From assembly GCF_018918145.1 (NCBI RefSeq), contig NZ_JAHLPX010000005.1, forward strand, positions 310,001 to 374,000: a stretch of 64,000 bases of DNA, given 5' to 3'. This DNA comes from Anaerotignum sp. MSJ-24 (GTDB taxonomy: Bacteria > Bacillota > Clostridia > Lachnospirales > Anaerotignaceae). The position numbers and the translations under genes were made by a program. Below are positions 54,360 through 62,151 of this stretch, one piece after another. Below the pieces are notes generated by a model. The model was not told the origin of the DNA and did no database searches. It saw only the letters and a program-made list of their open reading frames with translations. How positions within the stretch are numbered: the first letter of the stretch is position 1; the number at the start of each line of letters is the position of its first letter.

Positions 54360-55154
54360 ATGAATAAAGAAGATTATGTTCTCTGCGGAGAAAATATATA
54401 TAAAGAATATATTCTGGCGAAAAATCTTATAGGAAAACCTATTAAGGTTTTTAAATCCGTAAAAGGTATTGAGCTTGGAGTTAAATGCGGAGAAACTCTC
54501 GGAGTCGTAGGTGAAAGCGGAAGCGGAAAATCCACAACGGGAGAAATCCTCGGCGATTTACAGAAGCCGACAAGCGGAAACGTATATTATATGGGCAAAA
54601 ATATTTCCGAAATGACCGATGAAGAATACAGAAAATACCGCGGTGATGTACAGTTCATTTTCCAAGATCCAAAGAGCTCAATGAATCCTAAATTCAATAT
54701 ATATGAAGTTCTTAAAGAGCCGCTTATTACGCTCGGTATAATGTCCGAAGGCGAAGAAATGGATAATCTAATAAAGGACTATATCCAAAAGGTTGGGCTT
54801 GATGAGGATATTTTAAATAAATACCCTTCAAGATTAAGCGGAGGTCAATGCCAGCGAATAGCCATTGCGAGAGCGCTTATAGTAAGGCCGAAGGTTATTA
54901 TATGTGATGAGCCGGTATCGGCACTTGACGTATCGGTACAGGCACAGATATTAAATCTTCTGCGTGATTTACAGAAAGAACTTAAAATAGCTTATATATT
55001 TATTTCACATGACATAGGTATAGTCAATTATATGTCGGACAGGATAGCTGTAATGTATCTCGGAGAAATAATAGAAACAGGAACGGCAGATGAGGTATTT
55101 GCCACACCAAAAGAGGATTACACTAAAAAACTGATTAGTTGTGCATTGATATAA
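54360..55154 (+). CDS. Peptide ABC transporter ATPase (OppF/DppF type)
   Basis: A 264-residue ABC ATPase completing the importer. Walker A GESGSGKS near residue 50, signature LSGGQCQR near 155 and Walker B IICDEPVSALDVS near 175 are intact. It is shorter than many OppF proteins and lacks the C-terminal cysteine cluster of the partner. ATG 54360 follows GAGGTG; a GTG two codons earlier is also in frame. No clear terminator follows; transcription may fade into the AT-rich gap. Confidence 0.94.
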   Translation: MNKEDYVLCGENIYKEYILAKNLIGKPIKVFKSVKGIELGVKCGETLGVVGESGSGKSTTGEILGDLQKPTSGNVYYMGKNISEMTDEEYRKYRGDVQFIFQDPKSSMNPKFNIYEVLKEPLITLGIMSEGEEMDNLIKDYIQKVGLDEDILNKYPSRLSGGQCQRIAIARALIVRPKVIICDEPVSALDVSVQAQILNLLRDLQKELKIAYIFISHDIGIVNYMSDRIAVMYLGEIIETGTADEVFATPKEDYTKKLISCALI

Positions 55155-55628
55155 TTTCAACGGACATTGTTAAACTTTTGCTTGTAAAAGCATTAAATAT
55201 ATGAAAATTTGTCTAAAAATACATTAAATGGATTGAAAATGGAAAATAAAATAACTAAAAAACAGATGATAAATGACAAATAAATTACTTAATGGATTTA
55301 TTGTGAAAAAAAAGTCACAATGTATTGTGTTATATTAACAAAATGGAAAGCAGAGAATGTGATAGAATTTTATAAAAACGTCAAAAAACAATTAATTGTT
55401 AAAAAATGCTTTAAATATAGTTGCAAATAATACAGAGGAGTGATATATTATCTGTAGAGGTTATGAGTAATCGGATATGAATAACGGCTTATCCGTAATG
55501 CTTGTACCACTTAAAATTCAGTTAATTATCCTCGGATGTTCGGTCGCCTCGCAGGTCGGATGTCTGGGAAGGTATTCCAAAATGAATACCTAAAATCCAT
55601 ATTAATATATGAAAAGGAGATAGGAATT
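55155..55628 (+). other. 474-bp intergenic region with operator-like repeat and long leader
   Basis: No protein gene is well supported. From left: AT-rich sequence, an inverted repeat with an extended -10 promoter (55301-55336), an AACAATTAATTGTT palindrome (55386-55399), a possible 38-codon open frame from ATG 55477, an AGGTATTC/GAATACCT hairpin (about 55570-55592), and the CoA-transferase ribosome site. Confidence 0.65.
55301..55336 (+). promoter_or_regulatory. Extended -10 promoter overlapped by an inverted repeat
   Basis: TTGTGA (55301-55306) and TCACAA (55315-55320) form a perfect inverted repeat eight bases apart, just upstream of an extended -10 TGTTATATT (55328-55336). Resembles redox-type operators (Rex uses TTGTGA with six bases between), but the spacing is two longer. 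Confidence 0.5.
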
Positions 55629-56849
55629 ATGGGACAATTAGACGGTGTTAAAGTTGTAGAACTCGCAACATACATTGCAGCACCTTCATGTGCAAGAATA
55701 CTTGCTTCTTATGGTGCAGACGTTATCAAAGTTGAGTCACCTAAAGGCGATGACTTACGTAAAGCACAGGTAAGCTACTTCTATCCTGCAGAAACAGATA
55801 CAGCAAGCTATGGTATGGATGTTCAGAATGCTGGTAAAAAAGGTCTTGCTATCAACCTTAAAGATCCCGCTGGTATGGAAGCTTTCTTAAAACTTCTTGA
55901 AACAGCAGATGTTTTCGTAACAAACAACCGTGTTAAAGCGCTTGTTAAGATGGGCCTTGATTATGAAACATTACATAAGAAATTCCCCAGACTTATCCAT
56001 GCTTCAATCCTTGGATACGGCGAATTAGGACCCCTTAAAGACAAACCTGGTTTCGACTATACAGCATACTTCTCAAGAGGCGGTATCGCTAATTCACTTA
56101 TGGAAAAAGGCACATCACCTGCTATCCCTGCATCAGGATTTGGTGATAACTACGCTGGTATCGCACTTTCATCAGGCGTTTGTGCTGCTCTTTACAGACA
56201 GCAGAAGACAGGTCTTGGTGAAAGAGTAACAGTTAGCCTTCTTGACACAGCTATTTACGGCCTCAACTGGCTCCTTGGTGCTTCTAACTTCGGTTCAGAA
56301 ATGCCTTCAACAAGAAAGAAAACAAACAGTGCAGTTTGTACAACATATAAGACAAAAGATGGCAGATGGATTCAGCTTGCTCTTATTCAGTATGACAACT
56401 GGTTCCCTAAATTTGCTAACCTTCTCGGAGCTCCTCAGCTCTTAACAGATGAAAGATTCTCAACATACGCTGCTATGCTTAACAACATTACAGCTCTCGT
56501 TGAAGAAATCGAGCCTCTCTTCGCTCAGAAGACTATGGCTGAATGGGATAAGCTCCTCACAGAAGCTGACCTTCCTTTCGAAATCGTTCAGACAATGAAT
56601 GAAATCGCTATCGACCCTCAGAACTGGGCTAATGACTCTATCTTCAAGAAAGAGTGCGACGGAAAGGACATCTACTACATCAGAACACCTATTAAATTCA
56701 CAGAGTCTCCTATGCTTAAGGAAGAAGAAGCTTGCCATGGTAGATCACCTAGACTTGGTGAGGACTCATCTGAAATCCTTAAGGGACTTGGATATGATGA
56801 TGCAACAATCGCTGATTATCTTGCAAAAGGTATCATCGTTCAGAAGTAA
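55629..56849 (+). CDS. CaiB/BaiF-family CoA-transferase
   Basis: A 406-residue family III CoA-transferase, which moves CoA between carboxylic acids without free thioester hydrolysis. The N-terminus LDGVKVVELATYIAAPSCARIL is typical; the catalytic Asp is expected at D173 (GFGDNYAG), by alignment with Asp169 of formyl-CoA transferase from memory. The overall pattern is closest, by eye, to 2-hydroxyacyl-CoA or aryl-acyl transferases of amino-acid fermenting clostridia. AAGGAGAT precedes ATG 55629. No dehydratase gene is next to it, so the substrate is open. Codons are strongly biased, as in an abundant catabolic enzyme. Confidence 0.88.
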   Translation: MGQLDGVKVVELATYIAAPSCARILASYGADVIKVESPKGDDLRKAQVSYFYPAETDTASYGMDVQNAGKKGLAINLKDPAGMEAFLKLLETADVFVTNNRVKALVKMGLDYETLHKKFPRLIHASILGYGELGPLKDKPGFDYTAYFSRGGIANSLMEKGTSPAIPASGFGDNYAGIALSSGVCAALYRQQKTGLGERVTVSLLDTAIYGLNWLLGASNFGSEMPSTRKKTNSAVCTTYKTKDGRWIQLALIQYDNWFPKFANLLGAPQLLTDERFSTYAAMLNNITALVEEIEPLFAQKTMAEWDKLLTEADLPFEIVQTMNEIAIDPQNWANDSIFKKECDGKDIYYIRTPIKFTESPMLKEEEACHGRSPRLGEDSSEILKGLGYDDATIADYLAKGIIVQK

Positions 56850-56871
56850 TTTCATATCTTATGATATTATT

Positions 56872-56901
56872 AAGGCTTCGGGTTTACCCGAAGCCTTTTT
56901 A
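56872..56901 (+). terminator. Terminator of the CoA-transferase gene
   Basis: AAGGCTTCGGGT (56872-56883) pairs with ACCCGAAGCCTT (56886-56897), then TTT. Confidence 0.88.
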
Positions 56902-56953
56902 TGCGTTCAAGCGTGGTCAAATGCAGGAAACAGACAGAGCAATGATTCCGGGC

Positions 56954-56984
56954 AATAAAAAAGATACAGCAGCAACTGTATCTT
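56954..56984 (-). terminator. Terminator of tRNA-Phe
   Basis: On the minus strand AAGATACAG (56976-56984) pairs with CTGTATCTT (56961-56969), then TTTTATT. Confidence 0.85.
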
Positions 56985-56997
56985 AAAATAAAAAAAG

Positions 56998-57070
<73 letters not shown>

Positions 57071-57100
57071 AAAATGTCTTAAATTTTTCACGCAAGAATT

Positions 57101-57129
57101 ATTATACAGCAAGGATATACTTTTGTCAA
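57101..57129 (-). promoter_or_regulatory. Consensus promoter for tRNA-Phe
   Basis: On the minus strand TTGACA (57124-57129), 17 bp, TATAAT (57101-57106). Confidence 0.85.
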
Positions 57130-57171
57130 CAACAAAATCATTATTTTTAAAAACGATTTCGTTGTTGACAA
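57123..57171. repeat. 17-bp imperfect inverted repeat between tRNA-Phe and apbE
   Basis: TTGTCAACAACAAAATC (57123-57139) and GATTTCGTTGTTGACAA (57155-57171) are inverted with one mismatch. One arm contains the tRNA -35 box. It may be a transcription end for apbE or a control site. Confidence 0.7.
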
Positions 57172-57177
57172 TTTTTG

Positions 57178-58194
57178 TTATTCCGGATAATTAAATATTA
57201 TATCCTTTCCGAAGCCATCGGAAAAATAGTATTGCTCGTTTTCATCAATAAACACAGCCTCAACACCGTCAATGCTGTTTATAAGTTCCATTCCTTTATC
57301 AAGTCCGAGAACAAAACAGGTTGTGCTTAAGCCGTCGCCGTCTACCGATTTATCGGAAATAATTGATACGGCAGTAAGCCCGTTTTCAACAGGATAGCCT
57401 GTTTTGGGATCAAGTATATGATGATACTTTTTGCCGTCCTGTATAAAATATCTTTCATAGCTTCCTGATGTAACAAGAGATTTATTTGATACGGAAACAT
57501 AGCCGATTATACTTCCGTCTGTACTCGCCGGATCCTGTATTCCGATGTTAAAATCTGTTCCGTCGGTTTTTGAACCGAGTGCAAATACATTTCCGCCGAG
57601 ATTTATTGTTGCCGAGGTTACGCCGTTTGCTGAAAGATATTCTGCTGTTTTGTCGGCTATATAGCCCTTTGCAATTCCGCCAAGGTCTATTTCCGCTTCG
57701 GGATTTGTTAATGTTACGGTGTTTCCGTCGATTTTAACAGCCGTATAATCAACGTCATTTAATAGATTTTTTATTTCATCGTCCGGAGGTACAGTAGGAT
57801 TTTCACCTTGGAAATCCCAGAGTATACTTAACGGAGCAATGGTTATATCGAAAGCACCGTCCGATATACTGCTGAAATACTCTGCTTTGCTGATTACCTC
57901 TATTGTCGAGTCGGAAACCTCAACCGAAGCACCGCCGGCATGATTGATTTTATATACATCACTGCCTTCTATGGTTCGGCTCAATGTATTTTCGTATTCA
58001 CGGCAAAGGTCGAATGCCTCGTCAATCAGTTCATCAGCCGTTTTTTCGCTGTTGTCTTCGTTGTATATTTTAATTTGGCATACGGTGTTTAATATGAAAT
58101 CTGTTTTATCGCCGGATTTATCATCAGATTTTTCGGCAGAAGAACAGCCGGAAACCATTATACAACTTAGAAGTATAAAAAATAATTTTTTCAT
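57178..58194 (-). CDS. apbE: FAD:protein FMN transferase (lipoprotein ApbE)
   Basis: A 338-residue extracytoplasmic enzyme that links FMN covalently to threonine or serine of target proteins. The signal ends in the lipobox MVSGC (Cys about residue 17). The metal/flavin-binding blocks DLGGIAKGYIAD (near 172), ATINLGGNVFALG and the HHILDPKTGYPV motif (near 255) are present. AAGGAG precedes the ATG. It is divergent from a NusG-II protein and a Gx-type membrane protein, a group that matches part of the Listeria extracellular-electron-transfer set, where the homolog is FmnB. Confidence 0.94.
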   Translation of the reverse strand: MKKLFFILLSCIMVSGCSSAEKSDDKSGDKTDFILNTVCQIKIYNEDNSEKTADELIDEAFDLCREYENTLSRTIEGSDVYKINHAGGASVEVSDSTIEVISKAEYFSSISDGAFDITIAPLSILWDFQGENPTVPPDDEIKNLLNDVDYTAVKIDGNTVTLTNPEAEIDLGGIAKGYIADKTAEYLSANGVTSATINLGGNVFALGSKTDGTDFNIGIQDPASTDGSIIGYVSVSNKSLVTSGSYERYFIQDGKKYHHILDPKTGYPVENGLTAVSIISDKSVDGDGLSTTCFVLGLDKGMELINSIDGVEAVFIDENEQYYFSDGFGKDIIFNYPE

Positions 58195-58223
58195 GTTTTT
58201 TCTCCTTAAAATGTGTATAATAT

Positions 58224-58252
58224 ATTATGTACTATTTTGTCTACAATTTCAA
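58224..58252 (-). promoter_or_regulatory. Promoter for apbE
   Basis: On the minus strand TTGAAA (58247-58252), 17 bp, CATAAT (58224-58229). Confidence 0.65.
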
Positions 58253-58269
58253 CTTAAAGAGGATAGTGT

Positions 58270-58635
58270 ATGAAAAAAATTGATATAATCATTGCGGTGA
58301 TAGCTGTGGCTGTTGCCGGAATTCTTTATTTTAGTGGAATTATTTCACCCAAAGAAAAAGGCGTATACGCCGTTGTATATGTTGACGGCAATGAATACGG
58401 AAGACTTCCGCTTGATAAGGACGGAAGCATTGATGTTGTGACCGAATACGGTGAGAATAAAGTTATTGTGAAAGACGGCTATGCAGACTGCATATATGCG
58501 GATTGCAGGGACGGTCTTTGCGTTGAGCAGAAGGAAATCAATAAAGTAAATGAGTCTATTATATGTCTGCCACATAAGCTTGTTGTGGAAATCGAAGGCG
58601 GAGAAAAAGCAGTGATAGATTCGGTTTCGGAGTAA
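58270..58635 (+). CDS. NusG domain II protein (EetA-like)
   Basis: A 121-residue protein with one N-terminal membrane helix (about residues 4-22) and an exported NusG domain II-like fold (about 32-115, including ADCIYADCRDGLCVEQ with three cysteines and ICLPHKLVVEI). This is not the transcription factor NusG; the domain is used outside the cytoplasm in flavin and electron-transfer gene sets. AAAGAGGA lies upstream of ATG 58270. It is 12 bases from the next gene and divergent from apbE. Confidence 0.85.
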   Translation: MKKIDIIIAVIAVAVAGILYFSGIISPKEKGVYAVVYVDGNEYGRLPLDKDGSIDVVTEYGENKVIVKDGYADCIYADCRDGLCVEQKEINKVNESIICLPHKLVVEIEGGEKAVIDSVSE

Positions 58636-58647
58636 TTTGGAGGATTT

Positions 58648-59145
58648 ATGAGTAAAAAAGTAGCATATTACGGCATTTTTGCCGCACTTGCGGTGCTGAT
58701 GGGGTATGTTGAATTTGTATTGCCATCGCCTGTTCCTATCCAGGGAGTTAAGCTTGGACTGGCAAACGTAATAGTCGTTATTGCAATGTATTTTATGGAA
58801 GAAAAATCGGCATTGGCTATTTCGATTGTGCGAGTTATTATGTCATCATTGTTGTTCGGAGGATTTTCCGGATTTTTATACAGCATTGCCGGAGCACTTG
58901 TGAGCTTCGGCGCAATGTGTATTGTAAAGAAAATAAAAGCGGTGAGCATTATAGGAGTAAGCATAGTCGGCGGTATATTTCACAATATAGCACAGATAAC
59001 GGTTGCGGCTCTTGTGTTGAATACAAAAGGCGTATTTTATTATCTTCCGGTATTGCTTATTTCAGGCGTTATTACGGGAATAATTATAGGACTTATTTCT
59101 AAATACTGCCTTGCACATATAGAAAAAGCAGGAATAAGATTTTAG
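58648..59145 (+). CDS. Gx transporter family membrane protein (EetB-like)
   Basis: A 165-residue integral membrane protein of the family annotated as Gx transporter or heptaprenyl diphosphate synthase component I. About five helices; the conserved start LAVLMGYVEFVLPSPVPIQGVKLGLANVIVV is intact. GGAGG precedes the ATG. With the preceding NusG-II gene it forms a pair that in Listeria is called eetA-eetB, associated with quinone and flavin delivery for extracellular electron transfer. The molecular activity is not established. Confidence 0.85.
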   Translation: MSKKVAYYGIFAALAVLMGYVEFVLPSPVPIQGVKLGLANVIVVIAMYFMEEKSALAISIVRVIMSSLLFGGFSGFLYSIAGALVSFGAMCIVKKIKAVSIIGVSIVGGIFHNIAQITVAALVLNTKGVFYYLPVLLISGVITGIIIGLISKYCLAHIEKAGIRF

Positions 59146-59206
59146 TTTGTATACAGGCTGTCTGTCCAGCATAAATTATAATAAATATAATTTAGGTGGA
59201 GATAGA

Positions 59207-59446
59207 ATGGCTAAAAATAAAAAATCGGAAGATAACTGTATAAAAGTACTGAATGAAATTGATAAAATAAAACGTGAGCTTGAAACGGCGAGAATAAATT
59301 TTGATATGGTGTCGGATAATGAGCTTACGGACTATTATATTTACGAAATGGCGGCACTTAACAGTAAATACAGATATTATATAAAAATTGCGAAACAGTC
59401 CGGAATTACGGTAAAAGAATTTGATGGAATAATTTTTACTGCATAA
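59207..59446 (+). CDS. DUF2508 (YaaL-like) protein
   Basis: A 79-residue cytoplasmic protein of the DUF2508/YaaL family, helical and charged, with the family pattern FDMVSDNELTDYYIYEMAALNSKYRYYIK. Function is unknown. In Bacillus, yaaL sits between recR and bofA; here it is again directly before bofA, but recR is absent. ATG 59207 follows AGGTGGAG; upstream in-frame ATG 59147 is rejected for lack of a site. Confidence 0.82.
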   Translation: MAKNKKSEDNCIKVLNEIDKIKRELETARINFDMVSDNELTDYYIYEMAALNSKYRYYIKIAKQSGITVKEFDGIIFTA

Positions 59447-59459
59447 AGGAGGCTTTATA

Positions 59460-59714
59460 ATGGACGGAGCTACTTTTATATCGGTAATGATTGCAATATG
59501 TATGATATTTTTTGCTATTGTATTGTTTATGGGGCCGCTAAAATTTATTGCAAAGCTGCTCATAAATGCCGGAATAGGACTTTTCGGTATTTATATGCTG
59601 AATATGTTTTTTCCGTCTGTTGCGGTTGGAATGAATTTGTTTACGGCAGCTTTTACCGGAGTGCTCGGAATACCCGGATTTGCCGCACTTATTATTGCGG
59701 CATCAATATTATAA
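59460..59714 (+). CDS. bofA: Pro-sigma-K processing inhibitor BofA family protein
   Basis: An 84-residue protein with two to three membrane segments (about 5-28, 33-55, 60-82) and the family C-terminal segment GVLGIPGFAALIIAASIL. In Bacillus BofA holds the SpoIVFB protease inactive until the forespore signals; the same role is plausible here if a SpoIVFB-like protease exists elsewhere. AAAGGAGG precedes the ATG. It follows DUF2508 by 13 bases and precedes a rhomboid protease. Confidence 0.88.
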   Translation: MDGATFISVMIAICMIFFAIVLFMGPLKFIAKLLINAGIGLFGIYMLNMFFPSVAVGMNLFTAAFTGVLGIPGFAALIIAASIL

Positions 59715-59732
59715 AAACGAAAGAGATAATTT

Positions 59733-60806
59733 ATGTTTGAAGAACTTTTAAGAAAAATAACAGTTGAACTACCGCTTATGCAGTTCAAAATGACTGCAAT
59801 GCTTAAGAACAGCGGAAATACAACATCTGCGGCAATATTCGCAAGGGCGGAAAGCCCGGTGATATATGTTGTATCGATTGTTGACAACAAAAGAATTTTA
59901 ATTGGAGAATTTGATAAATACATAAGAAAGGTTGCGGCGGAACTTAACGAGAAAAACAAAAGCTTTATAAATAATGTTATATGCGTAAATATTCTTGCCG
60001 ATACTGACATAAGTGAGATTAAAAAGTTTTCTGATGAACGAGAGCTTGAAACAGACGGAAATACACATTGTGTATGGTGGTACACGGATGGAGAAAAATT
60101 ATATTTCGGAAAAAATCAGCCGAGTAAGGTCTTTGGCATAGAAAAAGCGATAAATAAAGCACTTACGTATGGAAAAGAACAGAAAAACGACGAAAATATG
60201 TCTTTGGAAGAAATACATAAAGCGGCAGTTGAAAAATCAAAGCTTAAAGAGGTTACGAAAATTCCTTTTGCTACATACATATTGCTTGCTGTAAATATTC
60301 TGATATTTATATGTGAGTTTATTCTTGGCGAAGAAAGCATAGTAAACAAATTTGCGGTAAATGGTGCATATGTGTTTGAATATCATCAGTGGTACAGAAT
60401 TTTTACATATATGTTTCTGCATGGCGGAATTGAGCACATAGCAATGAACAGCCTTTCTTTGTATATATACGGCACAAGAACGGAAAAATACAGCGGAACG
60501 GCAAAATTTATTTTTGTTTATATTATTTCCGGAATTGCCGGCGGATTGCTTTCGGCATTGTTCAATGACGGCTTTGCTGTCGGAGCATCAGGAGCAATAT
60601 TCGGAATAATCGGTTTTATGCTTGCGTTATGCAAAAAAACAGGAAAGCAGATAGACGGACTTGGATATATGACAATGCTTCTTATTGCCATTGTCAGCAT
60701 AGGCTTTGGATTAGCAGATCCGCAGATTGACAATTTCGGACATATAGGTGGTTTTATTGCAGGATTTATTGTCGGCAACATAATGTACAGAAAAAATAAG
60801 GAATAA
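59733..60806 (+). CDS. Rhomboid-family intramembrane serine protease
   Basis: A 357-residue protein. The N-terminal 185 residues are soluble and not recognised; the C-terminal half has six or seven membrane helices with the catalytic serine in GASGAIFG (near residue 289) and histidine in NFGHIGGFIAG (near 336), plus HGGIEHIAMN before the first active-site loop. It cleaves membrane-bound substrates. The ATG follows AAAGAGAT at about 7 bases. It sits after bofA in the same direction, but a sporulation link is only contextual. Confidence 0.9.
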   Translation: MFEELLRKITVELPLMQFKMTAMLKNSGNTTSAAIFARAESPVIYVVSIVDNKRILIGEFDKYIRKVAAELNEKNKSFINNVICVNILADTDISEIKKFSDERELETDGNTHCVWWYTDGEKLYFGKNQPSKVFGIEKAINKALTYGKEQKNDENMSLEEIHKAAVEKSKLKEVTKIPFATYILLAVNILIFICEFILGEESIVNKFAVNGAYVFEYHQWYRIFTYMFLHGGIEHIAMNSLSLYIYGTRTEKYSGTAKFIFVYIISGIAGGLLSALFNDGFAVGASGAIFGIIGFMLALCKKTGKQIDGLGYMTMLLIAIVSIGFGLADPQIDNFGHIGGFIAGFIVGNIMYRKNKE

Positions 60807-60858
60807 TACGGCAGTGGCAAGGTATATTAATAATATATTGATATACGGAGCTGATGAG

Positions 60859-61545
60859 ATGATAGAAAGTTACAGCAGTATTAGTGACGCCTGCAAAATG
60901 ATAATAAACAAAACCTCGTCTGCCTACGAAAGCAGTATAAAAAGCAGATGTATAGAATATTTTATGAAATATGTATCGGGAATGTCCTGCGGAATGGACA
61001 ATCCCGGATTTTTTCAAAACTATTTTCTGAGATGGCTTCCATATAAAATCTGTCTGGAAAGCGATGAAGTGATAAAATATATGTTTACGGCGGTAGAGGA
61101 ATATTTAAAGCTGAATGATATGCTGACCGGTGGAAGGCTTTATAGTTATTTCAAAGACAATATATCAGAACTTGAAGATGAGAGTCTAAGGCTTATGCGT
61201 CTTAAACATATGCTTATAAAATTTAATAAAAGCTTTATTATTTCTAAGGTTCCTGTTATTATAGATTTAGAGAAATACAGGGATAAACAACGTCTGCTTT
61301 CAGATGAAACAGTTACCGAAACAATGGAAGGAGAATTTTTTGTTGAAAGTATTTTTCCTTCTGATTCGTTGATTTTAAGGCAAAAAAGCTATATTTCACA
61401 TTTTGTAAGACTATTTTTTGACAAAGAAGTCATTGAATATGTCAGAGAAAATGATATACTGGATATAAGGATAGTAAAAATTAATAATAGATGGAGGCTT
61501 GACGAAATTAAAGGATGCAGTATCAATATTGAAATGACATGGTGA
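60859..61545 (+). CDS. Hypothetical protein
   Basis: A 228-residue soluble protein that I do not recognise. It is mostly helical at first (about 1-140) with many Ser, Tyr and Lys, then has a mixed C-terminal part (FFVESIFPSDSLILRQKSYISHFVRLFF, DILDIRIVKINNRW). No signal peptide or motif. ATG 60859 follows GGAG at eight bases; GTG 60814 is also in frame. The stop is four bases before the uracil-DNA glycosylase start, so the two are likely co-transcribed. Confidence 0.65.
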   Translation: MIESYSSISDACKMIINKTSSAYESSIKSRCIEYFMKYVSGMSCGMDNPGFFQNYFLRWLPYKICLESDEVIKYMFTAVEEYLKLNDMLTGGRLYSYFKDNISELEDESLRLMRLKHMLIKFNKSFIISKVPVIIDLEKYRDKQRLLSDETVTETMEGEFFVESIFPSDSLILRQKSYISHFVRLFFDKEVIEYVRENDILDIRIVKINNRWRLDEIKGCSINIEMTW

Positions 61546-61548
61546 AAG

Positions 61549-62151
61549 ATGGGTAGCAATATAAAACTTAAGGATATAAACAAAAGAATAAGTCTTATGG
61601 CCGAAAAAGAATTTACAGGGAGAAAAATTGTTTTCGGTGACGGTAATGTAAATTCAAAAATATTGTTGATTGGTGAGGCACCTGGTGCAAATGAGGAAAA
61701 AGAAGGCAGACCGTTTGTAGGAAAGGCCGGAAAAAATTTGACGGAATTTATGGAGTCCATAAAAATCGACAGAAGCGAATTATATATTACCAATGTCGTA
61801 AAAATAAGACCTTACCGAATAAGTCCGAAAACAGGACGGGCAATAAACAGAGCTCCGGATAACAACGAGAAAGCTCTTTTTACACCGTTTCTTTATGAGG
61901 AGATAGAAGCGGTTAATCCGGAAATAGTGGTTACATTGGGAAATGTACCATTACAGGCGGTTTTGAACGACAAATCAGTGAGTATAGGTGAATATCACGG
62001 AAAGTTAATCAATTTTATGGGGAGAAATATATTTCCGTTATATCACCCGGCGGCTGTTATTTACAACAGAGCACTCAAAGAAATATATACAAATGATTTA
62101 AAAGAATTAAGGGAATACGTGAAACGCATGGGGGTAGATATAAATGAGTAA
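61549..62151 (+). CDS. Uracil-DNA glycosylase family 4/5-like, lacking cysteines
   Basis: A 200-residue glycosylase of the family 4-like superfamily that removes uracil from DNA. Motif A GEAPGANEEKEGRPFVGKAG (near residue 42) and the late HPAAVIYNR block are clear, as is TNVVKIRP. Family 4 enzymes normally carry four cysteines for a [4Fe-4S] cluster; this protein has no cysteine at all, so the cluster must be missing or replaced. GGTGAAAG precedes ATG 61549. It overlaps the next gene by eight bases. Confidence 0.85.
   Translation: MGSNIKLKDINKRISLMAEKEFTGRKIVFGDGNVNSKILLIGEAPGANEEKEGRPFVGKAGKNLTEFMESIKIDRSELYITNVVKIRPYRISPKTGRAINRAPDNNEKALFTPFLYEEIEAVNPEIVVTLGNVPLQAVLNDKSVSIGEYHGKLINFMGRNIFPLYHPAAVIYNRALKEIYTNDLKELREYVKRMGVDINE

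Noticed and set aside
55440-55628. T-box riboswitch before the CoA-transferase
   Set aside because: A GTACCAC string is present, but the T-box core sequence, stem I features and terminator are missing, and no synthetase or amino acid gene follows.
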